Source: Bradyrhizobium viridifuturi
GTDB lineage: Bacteria; Pseudomonadota; Alphaproteobacteria; Rhizobiales; Xanthobacteraceae
Length of the DNA stretch: 64,000 nt
Direction: 5' to 3'
NCBI RefSeq assembly: GCF_001238275.1
Contig: NZ_LGTB01000019.1
Coordinates: forward strand, 1-64,000
Each line of letters opens with the position of its first letter. Positions within the stretch are counted from its first letter, which is position 1. The position numbers and the translations under genes are program-made. Below, piece by piece: positions 34,866 to 44,432 of the stretch. The notes below the pieces were generated by a model. The model saw nothing but the letters and a program-made list of their open reading frames with translations. It was not told where the DNA came from and searched no databases.

Positions 34866-36350
34866 TCAGTGCTTCACGTAGATGACCTCGTCCGTTCCGG
34901 CGTATTCCTCGGTCCATCCCCTCTTGTCGACGAGGAACCTCTTCAGAGGTTCATGCGCCTTCACCCAGAGCACCGTATCGATCTTGTACTTGTCGAGCAC
35001 GGCATCCCAGGCGGTCTCGTCGATCTCCCATTTGATCAGGCTGAAATAGTCGCGCAAGAGCTCGTCGGGATAGGCGGTGGCGGACCGGCCGTCGATGAAC
35101 ACGGGCACCGTACCGCGCGTGTAGAAGATCAGGAGTCCGCCGACGTTCCAGTGGTTCAGGAGCCGTGCATGCGGAAAATGCGTTTGAAGATAGCGCGCAT
35201 CCTGTTCCGACAGCAGCTGTGGAAGCGCGAGCGCCGGTTTGACGTATATCAGGGTCAGCGGCAGCGCGCACATTCCAACGATGCCGGCCACCAGCAACGA
35301 GCTCTGCACCTTGAGCTCATTCAGCTGCTTGGGCAGCAGCCGGTCCAGGTGCAGCGCCAGCGGCACCGCCGCGAACATGAAGAAGAACGACATGTATCTG
35401 TATTGATAGAATCCCAACAGCAGGAACAGCCAGGCCAGCAGTCGCGACTCCAGAGGAGCGGTCGAAGCCGCCGGATGGCGGAGCTCGAACGCAACGAACA
35501 TGGCGACATAGACGATACCGGGAACGCTTCCCGGCATGGTGAAGTTCGCAGCATAAGACCACCACTCGGTGATGTGCGCCTGTGCAAAATGGCCCAGCGT
35601 GGTCGCGACGCCGTTGTAGATGTGCCAGCCGAGAGGATTGACGAGGATGGCGACAAGGCAGCCGGCCGCTGCGAAGCTGTAGATCCTAAGGCCTGCCCAG
35701 TCTCGCTTGAGCACGGACACCGCGCCGAAAAAACCGATGAGGAGTAGCCCGAGCATGAAGCCGCCATGCAGATTGGCCCAAAGCACCATCATCACGGGCA
35801 GCAGGAACCATCGGGTTCGTTTCAAGCACTCCGCGTAGAAGATGACGCAGAACACCATGGTGGGGGTGTTTGGCGACGCCGAGAGATAGGAGTTCGGGGC
35901 TGTCGCAAAAGCCGGGTAAAGCAGGCAGGCGGTCAGAACGGAAATACCGACCGCGAGCGCCGAGGCGCCGCTGCCGAGGCAGATCGATGTGAGATATCCG
36001 GCGATCACCGCGCCACATGCAACGACCGCCAATGTGAGGCCGGTGTATCCCGTGTATTGAAACACCACGCTGGCGATCACGTCCCAAAGCCAGGAGAGAT
36101 TATACCATTGCCTGTTGCCGAGGGTGAATGACCACGGATCCTGGAACGGGACGCTGCCGCGTTCTCTGATCAGGTCTCCGGCGGCGAGGTGCCATCCGAG
36201 GTCGAGGTGGCCAAGCAGAAGCGGCCCGTTTGCCAGGTAGTACACCGATGAGAACGCGATCACGAAGAGATAGATTCCCGGCTTCGCGAGCTTGATCGTT
36301 CCTGGTCCTCTCTCAAGCCTGGTGCCGTTCCAAGCCGCCAGCGCGTCCAT
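34866..36350 (-). CDS. Polytopic membrane protein, GT-C glycosyltransferase-like
   Basis: The 494-residue protein has about ten membrane helices and a C-terminal soluble part of about 110 residues. The early periplasmic loop HLDLGWHLAAGDLIRERG, with acidic and aromatic residues after the first helix, resembles GT-C enzymes that use lipid-linked sugars. The C-terminal region has HARLLNHWNVGGLLIFYTRG and VFIDGRSATAYPDELLRDY. No close family name is recognised. It stands alone and reads against the flanking genes, so it may glycosylate a surface polymer or protein. Confidence 0.72.
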   Translation of the reverse strand: MDALAAWNGTRLERGPGTIKLAKPGIYLFVIAFSSVYYLANGPLLLGHLDLGWHLAAGDLIRERGSVPFQDPWSFTLGNRQWYNLSWLWDVIASVVFQYTGYTGLTLAVVACGAVIAGYLTSICLGSGASALAVGISVLTACLLYPAFATAPNSYLSASPNTPTMVFCVIFYAECLKRTRWFLLPVMMVLWANLHGGFMLGLLLIGFFGAVSVLKRDWAGLRIYSFAAAGCLVAILVNPLGWHIYNGVATTLGHFAQAHITEWWSYAANFTMPGSVPGIVYVAMFVAFELRHPAASTAPLESRLLAWLFLLLGFYQYRYMSFFFMFAAVPLALHLDRLLPKQLNELKVQSSLLVAGIVGMCALPLTLIYVKPALALPQLLSEQDARYLQTHFPHARLLNHWNVGGLLIFYTRGTVPVFIDGRSATAYPDELLRDYFSLIKWEIDETAWDAVLDKYKIDTVLWVKAHEPLKRFLVDKRGWTEEYAGTDEVIYVKH

Positions 36351-36644
36351 GAATCAGTCCTGCGATCGAAGCGGGGCCTGCGGGCTTTCGGCCTGCCTGG
36401 TGGAGACAAACAACCGCCGCTTTAGGACACTCTCGCTAAAGTAGCGTTAATCTCGGCGGCGCAATTCGACGCTGCCCGCCGAGGGAGTTTCCCGGAACTC
36501 GCGATCATCATGGTGCTCGCATGGGTACGCCAGGCGCGCGCCTGCGGAATGCGGCCATGACCGGCCGCTCGATTGCTCCCAAAGCGCAAGTTTGGTCATC
36601 TCTTTCGGTGCCGTCGGCCAACGTGCTGGCAGGCTGGAGGGAAC

Positions 36645-38309
36645 ATGAAGAATCGCATCACCGGCCGCTCGGCATTCTTGGCATTGCTGAAGGATGAAGG
36701 CGTCACCCATCTGTTCGGCAATCCCGGCACCACCGAGCTGCCGATCATGCATGCGCTCAAGGACCATCCCGATCTCACCTATGTGATGGCGATGCAGGAG
36801 AGCCTGGTCGTCGCGATGGCCGATGGCTTCAGCCGCGCCTCCGGCAAGCTCGTTGCCTGCAACGTCCATGTCGCGCCCGGCCTCGGCAATGCGATGGGCT
36901 CGCTCTACAACGCGAGCTTCACCGGTACGCCGCTGATCCTCACCGCCGGCCAGCAGGAGCAGGGCCACGGCTTGACCGAGCCGGTGCTGTTCGGTCCGCT
37001 GGTGCAGATGGCCACTCCCCTGGTGAAATGGGCGGTCGAGGTGACGCGGCTGGAAGATCTGCCGCGCATCGTGCGCCGCGCCGCCAAGATCGCGACCACG
37101 CCGCCCACCGGGCCGGTGTTCATCTCGCTGCCCGGCGACATCCTCAACGCTGAAGCCGGCATCGAGCTCGGCCGCTCTACCCGGGTCGACACCCGCGTCC
37201 GGCCGTCGGAGGATTCGCTGAAAGCACTGGCCGCGCGCATCCTCAAGGCGGAGCGTCCGGTGATCGTCGTCGGCGACGAGATCGTCAAGAGCGATGCGCT
37301 GCGCGAAGCCGCCGACCTCGCCGAGACGCTGGGCTGCCCGGCCTGGCAATCGTCGACGCCCTATGGCGCGCATTTCCTGTCGGAAAGCCCGAGCTTCATG
37401 GGCGCGATCGCGCGGCTGCAGAAGGTCGCGCGCGACGTGCTGGCGCCGCATGATCTTTTGATCGCGCTCGGCGGCGATCCCTTGCGGATGTCGGTCTACA
37501 GCGAGGTCGATCCGCTGCCGGACGGGCTCTCGATCGTGCAGGTCGGGCTGGTCGACAGCGACCTCGCCCGCAACTATGGCGCCGAGATCGCGGTCAAGGC
37601 CGACGTCAAGGAAACGCTGCGTGCGCTGGTCCCGGCATTGAAGGAGCTCGGCGGCAGCGCGCTGGAGACGCGCGCGAAGCAGGGGCTTGCGGCGCTCGCA
37701 TCGAAGAACTGGGCGGCGAAGCGCAGGGCGCTGGTCGAGCAGATCTCCAAGGCGAGCCAGACTTCGCCGATCGATCCGGACTGGCTCGCGTTGCAGGTCG
37801 TGGAAGCGATGCCCGACAATGCGATCCTGGTCGACGAGGGCCTGACCTCGTCGCGCCAGATCATCGCGCTGCGCGCGCATCGCGACCGCTATGGTTATCA
37901 CGCGCTGGCTTCCGGTGGTATCGGCTGGGGTCTGCCGGCCGCGGTCGGCGCCAGCCTCGCCAATCCGCAGCGCCCGGTAGTGTGCTATTCCGGCGACGGC
38001 TCGTCGATGTATTCGATCCAGTCGTTGTGGACCGCAGCTAACCACAAGCTGCCGCTCAACTTCGTCATCGTGAACAATGGCGGCTATCGCATCATCAAAC
38101 AGCGCCTGCTCGCCTTCCATGGCGACGACAACTACGTCGGCATGGACTTCATCGATCCGCCCGTCGATTTCACCGGCATCGCGCGCTCGCTCGGGCTCGA
38201 GGCGATCAAGGTGACGGATCCGCGGGAGCTGAAGGCCACGCTGAAATCCGCGTTCAGCCGCCCGGGTGCGAAGCTGATCGAAGTGGTGGTTAGCAACTCG
38301 GTGAATTAG
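36645..38309 (+). CDS. Thiamine-diphosphate-dependent decarboxylase (benzoylformate decarboxylase-like)
   Basis: The 554-residue enzyme has the full ThDP three-domain fold. The start contains HLFGNPGTTELPIM and catalytic Glu in MQESLVVAMADGFSRASG. The C-terminal ThDP motif runs from GDGSSMYSIQ to VNNGGYRIIK. The HVAPGLGNAMG segment resembles benzoylformate decarboxylase (MdlC), in which a His acts in catalysis. Acetolactate-synthase-like activity is the alternative. I start at 36645 with GGAGGG upstream. It opens the catabolic-looking group continuing to 43.8 kb. Confidence 0.88.
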   Translation: MKNRITGRSAFLALLKDEGVTHLFGNPGTTELPIMHALKDHPDLTYVMAMQESLVVAMADGFSRASGKLVACNVHVAPGLGNAMGSLYNASFTGTPLILTAGQQEQGHGLTEPVLFGPLVQMATPLVKWAVEVTRLEDLPRIVRRAAKIATTPPTGPVFISLPGDILNAEAGIELGRSTRVDTRVRPSEDSLKALAARILKAERPVIVVGDEIVKSDALREAADLAETLGCPAWQSSTPYGAHFLSESPSFMGAIARLQKVARDVLAPHDLLIALGGDPLRMSVYSEVDPLPDGLSIVQVGLVDSDLARNYGAEIAVKADVKETLRALVPALKELGGSALETRAKQGLAALASKNWAAKRRALVEQISKASQTSPIDPDWLALQVVEAMPDNAILVDEGLTSSRQIIALRAHRDRYGYHALASGGIGWGLPAAVGASLANPQRPVVCYSGDGSSMYSIQSLWTAANHKLPLNFVIVNNGGYRIIKQRLLAFHGDDNYVGMDFIDPPVDFTGIARSLGLEAIKVTDPRELKATLKSAFSRPGAKLIEVVVSNSVN

Positions 38310-38315
38310 TTGGGA

Positions 38316-38357
38316 CGTCATTTCCGGGGTCGGTCCTGCGGACCGCCCGGAATGACG
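38316..38357. repeat. Short copy of the CGTCATTCCGGGG palindrome
   Basis: A 42-base hairpin CGTCATTTCCGGGG with CCCGGAATGACGG lies between two converging stop codons (38309 and 38362), so it is well placed to terminate both mRNAs. Confidence 0.7.
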
Positions 38358-38361
38358 GCGT

Positions 38362-39747
38362 CTACCCCGCCGCAGCGCTCCGCTTCACGCGATACCGGCT
38401 TGCCGGATGCGTGTCGTCGACCTTGGCGCGCCCGGCGCCGAACAGCTTCTCGCGCAAGGTGCCCTTGGCATAGTCCTGCTTGTAGCGCCCGCGCTTGACG
38501 AGCTCCGGCACCAGCATGTCGGCGATGTCTTCGAAGTCGCCGGGCGAGATCGCGAACGCGACATTGAGGCCATCGACATCGGTGTCCTCGAACCATTGCT
38601 CGATCTTGTCGGCGACCTGCTCGGGCGTTCCGACGACCACGGGGCCAGCGCCGCCGATGCCGACATGCTCGGCGACCTCGCGCACGGTCCAGACCCGGTC
38701 GGGATCGGCGCGGGTGACATTGTCCATCGCGGAGCGGCCGGCATCGTTCTGCACGTGCCGCACCTCCTGGTCGAGCGAATAGGTCGAGAAGTCCACCCCG
38801 GTCCAACCCGACATCAGCGCCAGCGCGCCTTCGTGGCTGATATGGCTGCGGTACTCCGCGTACTTCGCCTTGGCCTCGGCCTCGGTCGGCGCCACGACGA
38901 TGCACATCATCGAGAACATCAGGATCTCGGCTGCGTTGCGGCCCTTCGCTGCCGCGAGTTCGCGGATCGCCGACACCCGCGGGCCGATCACCTTGGCTGA
39001 CGGGCCCGACATGAACACGCATTCGGCGTGCTCGGCGGCGAATTGCCGGCCGCGTGGCGAGGTGCCGGCCTGATAGAGCACCGGCGTGCGCTGAGGCGAC
39101 GGCTCCGACAGATGGATCGCGTTGAGCCGGTAGTTGGCGCCCTCGTGCTGCACACGGTGCACCTTCGACGGATCCGTGAAGATGCCGCGCGCGACGTCGC
39201 GGATCGCAGCGTCGTCCTCCCAGCTGCCTTCCCAGAGCTTGTAGACCAGCTCCATATATTCGTCAGCGAGCTCGTAGCGGTCGTCATGCGCGGTCTGCTT
39301 GTCCTTGCCGGCGCCGCGCGCCGCCGAATCGAGATAGCCGGTCACCACGTTCCAGCCGACGCGGCCATTGGTCAGGTGGTCGAGCGTCGACATCCGCCGG
39401 GCGAACGGGTAGGGCGGCTCGAACGAGAGATTGCTGGTGACGCCGAAGCCGAGATTTTCGGTCACCGCGGCCATCGCGGGGATCAGCATCAGCGGTTCGT
39501 TGGCCGGGGTCTGCGCCGCGTTGCGCAGCGCCGCATCCGGATTGCCGGCATAGACGTCGTAGACCCCGAGCACGTCGGCGAGGAACAGTCCGTCGAACCG
39601 GCCGCGCTCCAGCGTCTTTGCGAGGTCGGTCCAGTAGGACAGCTTGTTGTAGTCCTTGGTACGGTCGCGCGGATGGGTCCATAGCCCCGGCGACTGATGC
39701 GCCACGCAGTTCATGGCAAAGGCGTTGAGCCGGATTTGCTTTGTCAT
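38362..39747 (-). CDS. LLM-class flavin monooxygenase, NtaA/SnaA/DszA family
   Basis: The 461-residue protein is a luciferase-like monooxygenase of the NtaA/DszA type: RLNAFAMNCVAHQSPGLWTH at the start, DGLFLADVLGVYDVY, GFGVTSNLSFEPPYPFARR, GWNVVTGYLDSAARG and YQAGTSPRGRQFAAEHAE. These enzymes use FMNH2 from a separate reductase and O2 to attack C-N or C-S bonds. The start at 39747 is MTKQIRLNAF; the open frame further upstream is not conserved in type. The flanking genes suggest degradation of an N- or S-containing aromatic or amino acid, but the substrate is unknown. Confidence 0.9.
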   Translation of the reverse strand: MTKQIRLNAFAMNCVAHQSPGLWTHPRDRTKDYNKLSYWTDLAKTLERGRFDGLFLADVLGVYDVYAGNPDAALRNAAQTPANEPLMLIPAMAAVTENLGFGVTSNLSFEPPYPFARRMSTLDHLTNGRVGWNVVTGYLDSAARGAGKDKQTAHDDRYELADEYMELVYKLWEGSWEDDAAIRDVARGIFTDPSKVHRVQHEGANYRLNAIHLSEPSPQRTPVLYQAGTSPRGRQFAAEHAECVFMSGPSAKVIGPRVSAIRELAAAKGRNAAEILMFSMMCIVVAPTEAEAKAKYAEYRSHISHEGALALMSGWTGVDFSTYSLDQEVRHVQNDAGRSAMDNVTRADPDRVWTVREVAEHVGIGGAGPVVVGTPEQVADKIEQWFEDTDVDGLNVAFAISPGDFEDIADMLVPELVKRGRYKQDYAKGTLREKLFGAGRAKVDDTHPASRYRVKRSAAAG

Positions 39748-39979
39748 TGTCGAGAACCTTGGTCGAAACCTTGAGCGCCGCTTCGATTGCTGCCCGGTTG
39801 GGCGTCCCGCATCAAATTGGTGCGACTTCCCACGTTTTGGCAAGGCCCCTTCGCGATTCACACCCTTCCGGTGGCGGGCCGATCCCGATAGGTTGCCGGC
39901 CTCCAGAAGCATGATCCGGATGTGCGACGCAGCGATCCGACGGGATCATGCCAAGACGCGACCGGACGAAGGAACAATC

Positions 39980-41362
39980 ATGGCGACACGGGAAGACGCA
40001 ATCGCAAACGTGCGAGAGCATTTTCAATCGGGACAGTTCCTGAAGGAGCTGGATCGCAGGGTCGGCTACCAGACCGAGAGCCTGAATGCCGACAAGGCCG
40101 ACGCGTTGCGCGCCTATCTGGTGGAGAATTTGCAGCCGGCCTTCGCCGAGCTCGATTTCAAGACCAGGCTGATCGAATCGCCGACCGGCCGCGGCCCCTA
40201 TCTGATTGCCGACTACCAGGAAGATGCCGCGCGGCCGACCGTGCTGACCTACGGCCATGGCGACGTCGTCGACGGCATGGTCGGCGAATGGCGCGACGGG
40301 CTCAATCCCTGGCAGATCACGGTCAGGGGCGATCGCGCCTATGGCCGCGGTACCGCCGACAACAAGGGCCAGCATTCGATCAACATGGCCGCGCTCCGTG
40401 CGGTGAAGCAGGCGCGCGGCGGCAAGCTCGGCTTCAACGCCAAGTTCATCATCGAGACCGGCGAGGAAATCGGCTCGCCCGACCTGCGCGAGGTCTGCGA
40501 GGCGCATCGCGAGGAGCTGAAGGCCGATCTGTTCATTGCCTCGGATGGGCCACGGCTGTCGGTGGAACGTCCCACCATCTTCCTCGGCTGCCGCGGCGGC
40601 AACCGCATCCATCTCGACGTCAATCTGCGCGAAGGCGGCAACCATTCCGGCAACTGGGGCGGCGTGCTGGCCAATCCCGCGACCATCCTGGCCAATGCGA
40701 TCGCGAGCCTGGTCGACGGTAAGGGCCGCATGAAGCTCGATATCCTCAAACCGCCGCCGATCTCGAACCGCGTCCGCGCTGCGCTCGCCGACGTCGAGAT
40801 CAAGCCGACAGCGGACGAGCCTCAGCTTGCGGAAGATTGGGGCGAGGAGGGCCTGACCGCAGCCGAGCGGCTCTATGCCTGGAACACGCTGGAAGTGCTG
40901 GCGATGTCGGCGGGCAATATCGACAAGCCCGCCAACGCGATTCCCGGCAAGGCGAATGCGGTGCTGCAGCTCCGCTTCGTGGTCGGCACGAAATATCTCG
41001 AAGTGATCGATGGGGTCCGCGACTACCTGCACAAGAACGGCTTCCCGATGGTCGAGGTCTCCGGCGCGCAGCGCTTCGGCGCCTCGCGCACCGACATGGA
41101 CAGCCCGTGGATCGACTGGGCCGCGAACTCGATCCGCACCACCACCGGCAAGGCGCCTGCGGTGCTGCCGAACTTCGGCGGCTCGCTGCCGAACGACGTG
41201 TTCTCCGAAGGCCTCGGCCTGCCGACGATCTGGGTGCCGCATTCCTACCCGGGCTGCTCGCAGCACGCGCCGGACGAGCACATCCTGCTGCCGGTGACCG
41301 AGGAGGCGCTGACCATCATGGCCGGCCTGTTCTGGGACCTCGGCGAGACGCCGCGCAAGTGA
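39980..41362 (+). CDS. M20-family zinc peptidase/deacylase
   Basis: The 460-residue cytosolic enzyme has the M20 metal ligands: YGHGDVVDG (first His and Asp), GTADNKGQH (bridging Asp) and TGEEIGSPD (catalytic and metal Glu), plus a final HSYPGCSQHAPDEH with the last His. The dimerisation domain sits between (about 195-345). It hydrolyses amide bonds of peptides or acyl-amino acids. AAGGAACAATC precedes the ATG. It is divergent from the LLM monooxygenase and upstream of an MHS transporter, so it probably releases an amino acid in that pathway. Confidence 0.9.
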   Translation: MATREDAIANVREHFQSGQFLKELDRRVGYQTESLNADKADALRAYLVENLQPAFAELDFKTRLIESPTGRGPYLIADYQEDAARPTVLTYGHGDVVDGMVGEWRDGLNPWQITVRGDRAYGRGTADNKGQHSINMAALRAVKQARGGKLGFNAKFIIETGEEIGSPDLREVCEAHREELKADLFIASDGPRLSVERPTIFLGCRGGNRIHLDVNLREGGNHSGNWGGVLANPATILANAIASLVDGKGRMKLDILKPPPISNRVRAALADVEIKPTADEPQLAEDWGEEGLTAAERLYAWNTLEVLAMSAGNIDKPANAIPGKANAVLQLRFVVGTKYLEVIDGVRDYLHKNGFPMVEVSGAQRFGASRTDMDSPWIDWAANSIRTTTGKAPAVLPNFGGSLPNDVFSEGLGLPTIWVPHSYPGCSQHAPDEHILLPVTEEALTIMAGLFWDLGETPRK

Positions 41363-41450
41363 CGCACGACTGGATGGCTCCCTCACCCCGCGCTTGCGGG
41401 GAGAGGAGAAGAGAAGCAGCGAGAAAGCCTGAGTTCGCCAAGGAATCTAG

Positions 41451-42737
41451 ATGACGCTATCGACGCCGATTAACTCTCAGGCCGACGTGACGACCAAGAA
41501 AAACATCACCCGCCTGATCGTCGCGACCTCGATTGGCAATGCGCTCGAATGGTACGACATCTCGGTCTACGCCTATTTCGCGGTCTACCTCTCCAAGGCG
41601 TTCTTCCCGGCCAATGATCCGACCACCTCGCTGCTGCTGACCTTCGGCAGCTTCGGCCTGTCGTTCCTGATCCGCCCGATCGGCGGCGTCGTGCTCGGCG
41701 CCTATGCCGACCGTCACGGCCGCAAGGCCTCGCTGATGCTGTCGATCGTGTTGATGACGTTCGGCACGCTGGTGCTGGCGCTGATGCCGACCTTTGAGAC
41801 CATCGGCATCCTGGCGCCGATCGCGGTGATGCTGGCGCGGCTGGTGCAGGGCTTTTCCGCCGGCGGCGAGTTCGGCTCCTCGACCGCGTTCCTCGTCGAG
41901 CACATGCCGGAGCGGCGCGGTTTTGTCGCCAGCTGGCAGTTCGCGAGCCAAGGCGTCAGCGGCCTGCTCGGCGCGGGGTTTGGTGCGCTCCTGACCTCGC
42001 TGATGAGCCCGGAGGACCTGCAATCCTGGGGCTGGCGGCTGCCGTTCCTGTTCGGCGTGCTGATCGGCCCGGTCGGCATCTATATCCGCAACCATGTCGA
42101 CGATGCCACCCCGCCGCCTGCGGCGGGACAACAGGACTCGCCGGTCAAGGAAGTGTTCGCGCGGCAGATGCTCCCCACGATCCTTGCGATCGGCGCGCTC
42201 GCGGTCTCGACCGCCGTCAACTATCTGATCGTCTACATGCCGACCTATGTGGTGAAGACGCTCAACCTCGCGCCATCGATCGGCTTCACCGCCGCATTCG
42301 CTGCGCAGACCGCGGTCGCGCTGCTGGCGCCGATCGCAGGCTTCGTCTCCGACAAGATCGGACGCACCACGCACATGATCCTGTTTGCGCTGCTGCTGCT
42401 GGTGTCGATCTTCCCGGCCTTCCTGCTGCTCACGGGCAAGCCGACGCCTGCGATCATCCTGCTCGGCGTGCTCTGGCTCGGCGTGCTCAAGGCGCTGTAT
42501 TACGGGCCGCTGGCCGCGCTGATGTCGGAGCTGTTTCCGCCGGCGACGCGCGCGACCGGCCTCGGCCTGAGCTACAATATCGGCGTCACGCTGTTCGGCG
42601 GCATGGGGCCGGCGATCATGACCTGGATGGGAAGCTTTGCGCTGATCGGCGAGCTTGCGCCGGGCTATTATCTCACCGCGGTCTGCATCCTCAGCCTTGC
42701 TGCACTCTTCACGATCCGCAGGCTGCGGCTCGCATGA
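41451..42737 (+). CDS. MFS transporter, metabolite:H+ symporter (MHS) family
   Basis: The 428-residue protein has 12 membrane helices. The MHS start is clear: ATSIGNALEWYDISVYAYFAVYLSKAFFP, then the loop GAYADRHGRKASL and RLVQGFSAGGEFGSSTAFLVEH. These carriers import citrate, betaines, or aromatic and dicarboxylic acids with protons. It follows the M20 peptidase by 88 bases on the same strand, likely for uptake of the pathway substrate. Confidence 0.9.
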   Translation: MTLSTPINSQADVTTKKNITRLIVATSIGNALEWYDISVYAYFAVYLSKAFFPANDPTTSLLLTFGSFGLSFLIRPIGGVVLGAYADRHGRKASLMLSIVLMTFGTLVLALMPTFETIGILAPIAVMLARLVQGFSAGGEFGSSTAFLVEHMPERRGFVASWQFASQGVSGLLGAGFGALLTSLMSPEDLQSWGWRLPFLFGVLIGPVGIYIRNHVDDATPPPAAGQQDSPVKEVFARQMLPTILAIGALAVSTAVNYLIVYMPTYVVKTLNLAPSIGFTAAFAAQTAVALLAPIAGFVSDKIGRTTHMILFALLLLVSIFPAFLLLTGKPTPAIILLGVLWLGVLKALYYGPLAALMSELFPPATRATGLGLSYNIGVTLFGGMGPAIMTWMGSFALIGELAPGYYLTAVCILSLAALFTIRRLRLA

Positions 42738-42776
42738 TCCGGAAAAGTGCGAAGCGGCTTTTCGAGATGATCATGC
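42732..42776. repeat. GCATGATCCGGAAAAGTG palindrome
   Basis: Second copy of the element at 34757. It overlaps the last codons of the MHS transporter gene, whose stop codon TGA is part of the left arm. Confidence 0.8.
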
Positions 42777-42790
42777 GCAAACCGTACCTG

Positions 42791-42807
42791 ATTTCGTGAA
42801 ACGAAAT
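42791..42807. promoter_or_regulatory. IclR-type operator candidate
   Basis: ATTTCGT-GAA-ACGAAAT is a perfect 7-bp dyad in the AT-rich gap before the IclR gene (start 42980). IclR proteins bind short palindromes of this size, so autoregulation is plausible. Confidence 0.42.
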
Positions 42808-42979
42808 TCGAATATCCAGATTGTTGCAAAGCAGCGTAGATAGTCGAAATCAAAGTTTCATCTGACGAAAGTATACGGTGTGCGGCGCGCGTCATCCGTC
42901 TTAGGATGCCGCCGCCGGGCGCGTTGCTTCATCGTGCCCGCTTCACGATCTTGGAATTGAAGGCAAGGAAGGCCAGGGC

Positions 42980-43828
42980 ATGAACGCCTCCACGACTGCG
43001 ACCGCACGGACCAGCCGCAAGAGGCCATCACCGGATCCGGGCCAACCCGACAAGTTCAACGCAATCCAGAAGGTCTGCGCGATCCTGCGCGTGCTCGCGC
43101 AGCGCTCGCCGTTGCGGCTGACCGACATCGCCGACACCACCTCGCTCAACAAGGCGACCGCGCTGCGCATCCTCAATTCGCTGATCGAGGAAGGTTTTGT
43201 CTCCAGGGTCACCGGTGCCAAGACCTATGAGCTCGGCCAGGAGGCGCGGGTGATGGCGGTCGGCGCGCGCCGCTCGGTCGACATCGCGGAGCTGGCGCAG
43301 CCGAGCCTGTTGCGGCTGTCGGAGCGCTCGGCGGACACGGCGCTGTTGTCGGTACGATCCGGCGTCGAGGCGCTGTATCTGGCGCGCTCGGTCGGCAGCC
43401 ACCCGTTGCAGCCGAATTATCTGCAGATCGGCAGCCGCCGTCCGCTCGGTGTCGGCGCCGGCGCGCTGGCGCTGCTGGTCTGGCTGCCGGACGCCGAGAT
43501 CGAGGCCGTGATCGAGGTGATCGTGCCGCGGCTGGCGAAATCGCCGCGCATCACGCCAAAATTCCTGCGCGAGCGGATCGCGGTGGCGCGCAAGGCCGGC
43601 CACACCGTGCTGCTCGACGCTGCGTTCCCCGGCATGGGCGGCGTCGGCGTTCCGGTCCGCGATGATGCCGGCGAGGTGGTCGCTGCGCTGTCGATCGGCG
43701 CCGCCACCGACCGCATCCGCCGCCGCGAGGGCGAACTCGCCGACATGCTGAAGAAGGAAGCCCAGGTGCTTGCCCGCGCGATGGCACAGGCGCCGAAGAA
43801 CGGGCGGTCCGCAAAGGTCACGAGCTGA
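42980..43828 (+). CDS. IclR-family transcriptional regulator
   Basis: The 282-residue regulator has an N-terminal winged helix (about 20-75: RLTDIADTTSLNKATALRILN and EEGFVSR) and a C-terminal GAF-like effector domain with LGVGAGALALL and VPVRDDAGEVVAALSIGAA. IclR proteins usually control neighbouring catabolic genes in response to a small organic acid. Likely targets are the peptidase and transporter upstream or the hydrolase and ABC transporter downstream. Confidence 0.93.
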   Translation: MNASTTATARTSRKRPSPDPGQPDKFNAIQKVCAILRVLAQRSPLRLTDIADTTSLNKATALRILNSLIEEGFVSRVTGAKTYELGQEARVMAVGARRSVDIAELAQPSLLRLSERSADTALLSVRSGVEALYLARSVGSHPLQPNYLQIGSRRPLGVGAGALALLVWLPDAEIEAVIEVIVPRLAKSPRITPKFLRERIAVARKAGHTVLLDAAFPGMGGVGVPVRDDAGEVVAALSIGAATDRIRRREGELADMLKKEAQVLARAMAQAPKNGRSAKVTS

Positions 43829-44015
43829 CCGGATCGGGCGTCGGGATTTGGCAGTTCCTGGCAGCAGGAATTCGGCTGTTCCAGCCCGCGCACTGACCGG
43901 GCGGGTCGGTTTAATCAAGCGATTAATCTGAGGAACCCAAGGGTGTCAGCGGCTTGCGAGAACGGGCGGTTGCCGTCATCATGGCCGCGCTCGCCGAGGA
44001 AACCTGCCCAACAAC

Positions 44016-44432
44016 ATGACGCTATCGCCTGACGCCACCGACGACGCTGTGACGACGGCGTTTGCCGGCCTTCCCGCATTGCTCGACCGGGCGCCTCGGC
44101 TGGTCTCGCGCGGGCGGCTGCTCGATTGCGACTGCCTGATCGGCCCGATGGCGCGGCCATCTCATGCCGTGATCCGCGCTGGGCGCATCGTCGAGCTGGT
44201 GCCTGCGCCAGTCCTAATGCGCTCGTGGCGTTTCGCCTATCGCGCGACGCCGCAGGCCTGGGCCGCCTACTGGCAGGCCGAGCCGAAACCCGGCTGGCAC
44301 GACCTGCTGGCGCTGACCAAGCGCGGCGAGGCTGTGCTGGAGGGTGACCTGCATCCCTTCATGGCGCATCTGCAATACTTCAAGGACCTGCTGGCGCTGC
44401 CGCGGCAGCATTTCGCGGCGACCGCCTCATGA
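44016..44432 (+). CDS. Hypothetical protein coupled to the hydrolase gene
   Basis: The 138-residue soluble protein reads RLVSRGRLLDCDCLIGP early and FMAHLQYFKDLLALPRQH near the end, with FAYRATPQAWAAYWQAEPKPG in the middle. This last pattern is faintly like SCP2-type lipid-binding domains, an uncertain comparison. Its stop overlaps the hydrolase start by ATGA, so it probably acts with that enzyme. Confidence 0.7.
   Translation: MTLSPDATDDAVTTAFAGLPALLDRAPRLVSRGRLLDCDCLIGPMARPSHAVIRAGRIVELVPAPVLMRSWRFAYRATPQAWAAYWQAEPKPGWHDLLALTKRGEAVLEGDLHPFMAHLQYFKDLLALPRQHFAATAS

Noticed and set aside
36447..38321. A 624-codon minus-strand frame over the ThDP decarboxylase
   Set aside because: Typical high-GC antisense frame, Arg/Asp-rich, with no family motif; the plus-strand gene has all ThDP motifs.
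39812..41386. A 524-codon minus-strand frame over the M20 peptidase
   Set aside because: Antisense shadow of a gene with intact metal-binding motifs.
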